Shown here one piece after another: positions 60,998 through 64,000 of a stretch of DNA of 64,000 bases. Location of the stretch: NCBI RefSeq assembly GCF_037478005.1, contig NZ_CP144164.1, forward strand, positions 2,790,001-2,854,000, in the 5' to 3' direction. Made by a program: the position numbers and the translations under genes. The first letter of the stretch is position 1. Each line of letters starts with the position of its first letter. The DNA comes from Alteromonas sp. M12. GTDB lineage: Bacteria; Pseudomonadota; Gammaproteobacteria; Enterobacterales; Alteromonadaceae. Below the pieces are notes generated by a model. The model was not told where the DNA came from, ran no database searches, and saw nothing but the letters and a program-made list of their open reading frames with translations.

Positions 60998-61849
60998 ATG
61001 CCTATCGATTGGTTTACCGTAATCGCTCAAACCGTCAATTTTTTAATATTATTGTGGTTATTAAAACGCTTTTTATATCACCCCATTATCAACGGTCTGA
61101 ATAAACGAGAAACCGAAATTGCGCAGATTTTAAGTGCCGCAAATGATAAAAACCAGCAAGCAGAAGCACTTCAAGCTGAGTATCAATTAAAACTAAGCCA
61201 AATAGAAAAACAGCGCAGCGAGATTATTCGTCAATCCAATCAAGAGGCCAAAGACGAACGACAAAAATTACTTGCCTTGGCACAACAAGAGGCCGCGGAT
61301 ATTCTTGCTAATCGGCTGCAAGGAATAGAGCAAGATATGCAAAGTTTGCAACAAGAAGTTGTAACAAAAAGTATGCAGGAAGTATATGCCACCTGTAGAA
61401 AAGTACTGCGGGATCTTGCTGATAGTGACGTTCAAAATTTGATGTTCGACAAATTATTACTACAACTCACCATTATGGACAGCAAACAACACGCTGAAAT
61501 AGATAAAGCTATTAACTCAAATTTACACATTTCTATTCACAGTACCTTTGCGTTAAGCGCGGCGCAAAAAAACGCCTTACAGCAATGGTTCATTAAAACC
61601 TATTCGAAAGATAACGCTGAAGCAATCAAATTTATTTACACACTCAACCCTGAGCTAATTTGTGGCATAGAGGTTATTTTTGATGGTTGGAAAATACCCT
61701 GGAGTGCACACAATTATTTAAATCTATTAAAAGAGAGTATCAATCATCAGATACCTAAAACAAGTTCACTTGACTTAACAGATGACCTAGCAGATGACGA
61801 GACCAAGTTTGACGCCAGTAAGAGCCCAAACACAGATGAAATTAAATAA
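60998..61849 (+). CDS. atpF: N-ATPase b subunit with long C-terminal (b/delta-like) domain
   Basis: 283 residues, much longer than a typical b subunit (about 156). An N-terminal membrane helix (about 5-24, WFTVIAQTVNFLILLWLLKR) is followed by a long charged coiled coil (about 30-150) and an extra C-terminal domain (about 150-250) with ALSAAQKNALQQWF and NPELICGIEVIFDGWKIPW, resembling the delta subunit (the 'LIGG...GD' region in altered form). No separate delta gene is present, so this part may take over the delta role. Confidence 0.9.
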   Translation: MPIDWFTVIAQTVNFLILLWLLKRFLYHPIINGLNKRETEIAQILSAANDKNQQAEALQAEYQLKLSQIEKQRSEIIRQSNQEAKDERQKLLALAQQEAADILANRLQGIEQDMQSLQQEVVTKSMQEVYATCRKVLRDLADSDVQNLMFDKLLLQLTIMDSKQHAEIDKAINSNLHISIHSTFALSAAQKNALQQWFIKTYSKDNAEAIKFIYTLNPELICGIEVIFDGWKIPWSAHNYLNLLKESINHQIPKTSSLDLTDDLADDETKFDASKSPNTDEIK

Positions 61850-61862
61850 GTGCGGAGACAAA

Positions 61863-63440
61863 ATGAAGCCGGATCCTCAGCCTAGTTTAAAGCAAAACTA
61901 TGACTCACTGTTTGCACAACTAAAACAATCCAATGGTGATGCGAATATCAATTGTGTGCTTCAGGAAATAGGCATTGTTGAAAGTGTGTCCCAAGGTATC
62001 GCATCGGTTACTGGCCTACCAGGTGTTGGCTTTGAGGAATTAGTACTTTTTCCAAATAATATCTTCGGCATTGCGTTTAATCTAGATGAAAATGAGGTTG
62101 GCGTCGTATTGTTAGGTGACTATTGTCAATTAAGCGTAGGCGACCAAGTACAGCGAACTGGCCGGGTAATGGACATTGTAGTGGGCGAACACCTATTGGG
62201 GCGTGTCATTAATCCTCTAGGTCATGCCGTAGATGGCAAAGGTCAACTTGCACAAACGCCACGCTTACCTATTGAGCGTCCAGCACCTGAGATCATGTCA
62301 CGCTTACCAGTTACAGAACCATTACAAACCGGAATTAAGGTGCTCGATGCCCTACTCCCCGTAGGACGCGGGCAAAGGGAATTAATTATGGGCGATCGGC
62401 AAACCGGAAAAACCTCCATCGCCATTGATACCATATTAAATCAGCAAGACAAAAATGTAATATGTATCTACTGTGCAATCGCCCAAAAGTCATCTTCGAT
62501 TGCAAAAACTATCGCCACATTAAAACAGCATAATGCCCTCGATTATACGGTTGTAATGGTCACTGAGGGTAATGATCCACCAGGCTTAGATTATATCGCG
62601 CCCTATGCTGCAACCAGTATTGGCGAGTACTTCATGCATGCGGGTAAAGACGTATTAATTGTTTATGATGATTTAACTCGACATGCTCGTTCCTATCGGG
62701 AGTTGTCTTTATTGCTACGCAGACCACCAGGAAGAGAGGCATTTCCAGGCGACATTTTTTATCTGCACTCAAGATTACTTGAACGCTCTACCCATTTAAA
62801 TCAAGAAAATGGAGGCGGCTCTCTTACCGCTTTACCCATAATCGAAACCGAAGAACAAAATATGTCGGCTTATATCCCCACAAACCTAATTTCAATCACC
62901 GACGGACAAATTTACTTATCTCCTAAATTATTTGATTTAGGGGTTTTACCGGCAGTAGATGTAGGAAAATCAGTTTCCAGAGTAGGCGGAAAAGCCCAAC
63001 GCGCTGGATTCAAAGCCGTTTCAGGTACGTTAAAATTAGAGTATGCACAATTTGAAGAGTTGGAATCATTTGCCCGTTTTGGTGCACGCCTAGACGAAAA
63101 TAGTTTGGCGACTATTGAGCACGGAAAACGCATTCGTGCCTGTCTTAAACAACCTGAATCGTCACCGCTAGCAGTGTCGGCACAAATTGTTGTGCTCTTA
63201 GCCCTGACAAATCATTTCTTTGACACCATTTCGTTAGAACATATCCAAGAGGCACAAGATGCGGTAGTGAAAGGAATAAATACCCTCAGTCAGGATATTC
63301 TGAACAACTTAGAATTAAGCAACGACCTTAATAAAGATGAACAAAACCTCATCTTTGCAATGTTTAAAGAGGTGCTTGAACCTTTCCATACAAATACTGA
63401 CGCTGCTATTGACCAAAGCACTGTCACTGGCGAAGCTTAA
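61863..63440 (+). CDS. atpA: N-ATPase F1 alpha subunit
   Basis: About 525 residues from ATG 61863, where GGAG stands six bases upstream (earlier in-frame starts at 61794 and 61836 overlap atpF). P-loop GDRQTGKTS (near 175-183), CIYCAIAQKSSS, and SISDGQ-like region TNLISITDGQIYL with VGKSVSRVGG are the alpha hallmarks. Non-catalytic nucleotide-binding partner of beta. Confidence 0.94.
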   Translation: MKPDPQPSLKQNYDSLFAQLKQSNGDANINCVLQEIGIVESVSQGIASVTGLPGVGFEELVLFPNNIFGIAFNLDENEVGVVLLGDYCQLSVGDQVQRTGRVMDIVVGEHLLGRVINPLGHAVDGKGQLAQTPRLPIERPAPEIMSRLPVTEPLQTGIKVLDALLPVGRGQRELIMGDRQTGKTSIAIDTILNQQDKNVICIYCAIAQKSSSIAKTIATLKQHNALDYTVVMVTEGNDPPGLDYIAPYAATSIGEYFMHAGKDVLIVYDDLTRHARSYRELSLLLRRPPGREAFPGDIFYLHSRLLERSTHLNQENGGGSLTALPIIETEEQNMSAYIPTNLISITDGQIYLSPKLFDLGVLPAVDVGKSVSRVGGKAQRAGFKAVSGTLKLEYAQFEELESFARFGARLDENSLATIEHGKRIRACLKQPESSPLAVSAQIVVLLALTNHFFDTISLEHIQEAQDAVVKGINTLSQDILNNLELSNDLNKDEQNLIFAMFKEVLEPFHTNTDAAIDQSTVTGEA

Positions 63441-63441
63441 T

Positions 63442-64000
63442 ATGAGTGAATCGAATAGCGATTTACAACGTAAAATTGTAAGTGCAACTGATTTAAAATC
63501 AGTTGTTAGAACAATGAAAGCTATGGCTGCCGCCAATATCAACCAATATGAAAACGCCGTGCTTTCACTTGATGACTATTATCGAACTGTGCAATTAGGA
63601 CTAGTGGCTTATTTTCTAAATACCGACAAAAGTGACTACCCAACAACAGATAAAGTATCTAAACCATCAGATCATAAAACCCAAATAGGCATAATTGTAA
63701 TTGGCTCAGATCAAGGATTAGTGGGGCAATTTAATGATATTTTAGTAGACTTTTTAAATTCAAAACGGAAAGACTTTGGCGCAGCGCAAGTTATTTGGAC
63801 CGCCGGTGAACGAATTCAATCTTTGCTAGAAGGCGTAAATGCACCACTTGGAAAACAGTTTTCACTGCCTAATTCAATAGAAAGCATTACTTCTTTTGTA
63901 TCTGAAATTTTGTTGGAAATTGAACACCAACAAAAAACCAATCAGCTCAAAGAGGTCTATCTGTTTTTCAATCGTACCCTAGATAAACCTAACTATGCCC
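63442..64000 (+). CDS. atpG: N-ATPase gamma subunit, partial (3' end outside window)
   Basis: The frame starts at ATG 63442, one base after the atpA stop, and stays open to the window end (186 codons seen). The N-terminal helix DLKSVVRTMKAMAAANINQY and the middle IGIIVIGSDQGLVGQFN (in parts) are the gamma signature. It is the rotor stalk; the last gene of the nine-gene N-ATPase order. Confidence 0.93.
   Translation, partial: MSESNSDLQRKIVSATDLKSVVRTMKAMAAANINQYENAVLSLDDYYRTVQLGLVAYFLNTDKSDYPTTDKVSKPSDHKTQIGIIVIGSDQGLVGQFNDILVDFLNSKRKDFGAAQVIWTAGERIQSLLEGVNAPLGKQFSLPNSIESITSFVSEILLEIEHQQKTNQLKEVYLFFNRTLDKPNYA

Overview
The window looks like the chromosome of a marine gammaproteobacterium of the order Alteromonadales (Alteromonas / Glaciecola / Paraglaciecola type). 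This rests on the AT-rich coding style, the smc-zipA-ligA cluster (SMC rather than MukB), the msbA-lpxK-ycaR-kdsB lipid A/KDO block, a divergent ppsA/ppsR pair, the ratA-rnfH/smpB arrangement and a one-piece tmRNA with the tag ANDENYALAA. The genus is an inference from gene content and was not tested. No CRISPR array, intact insertion sequence, rRNA or tRNA gene was seen.

Layout. 1-7 kb: the edge of a TerB-like gene, a SpoU-type RNA methyltransferase, a class I HMG-CoA reductase, and a four-gene MacAB-like export system (adaptor, ATPase, two permeases). 7-7.5 kb: two tiny genes, a 36-residue lysine-rich peptide with its own Shine-Dalgarno site and terminator, and a ribbon-helix-helix protein below a perfect palindrome. 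7.5-17 kb: a tightly packed minus-strand run (msbA, lpxK, ycaR, kdsB, an SDR gene, modABC) with comEC upstream. 17-25 kb: DUF2062, DUF1801, ligA, zipA, smc, cysZ. 26-34 kb: a GGDEF-EAL protein, an NlpI-like lipoprotein paired with an M64-like metallopeptidase, cytidine deaminase, and a class III adenylate cyclase / RoxA / GNAT operon. 34-44 kb: a YdiJ-type flavoprotein, a PaaX-like regulator divergent from a fatty acid desaturase, ppsA/ppsR and DUF2461. 44-50 kb: an HDOD protein and a PAS-GGDEF cyclase, ylqF, rnfH, ratA, smpB and an Old Yellow Enzyme homologue.

51-54.5 kb is the most accessory-looking part. It starts at ssrA (tmRNA), a common integration target. It holds an integrase-site-like tandem repeat, a frameshifted small membrane protein gene, a secreted protein of unknown family and a membrane-anchored DUF4124/gluzincin protein, with long empty spacers.

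54.9-64 kb: a CorA-type transporter, a phosphofructokinase with a mixed ATP/PPi-type active-site signature, and an operon in the order atpD-C-Q-R-B-E-F-A-G. This order, the AtpQ/AtpR genes, the missing separate delta gene and the long b subunit identify an N-ATPase, a second laterally spread rotary ATPase. The gamma gene runs off the window. Its promoter carries a perfect FNR/Anr box (TTGAT-N4-ATCAA) centred about 41.5 bases before the start expected from a TATAAT box, which suggests induction under low oxygen. The c subunit carries a Na+-type Glu-Ser-Thr site plus a second Glu in helix 1. This FNR-type control of an N-ATPase beside an unusual phosphofructokinase is the strongest candidate for an under-described system in the window.
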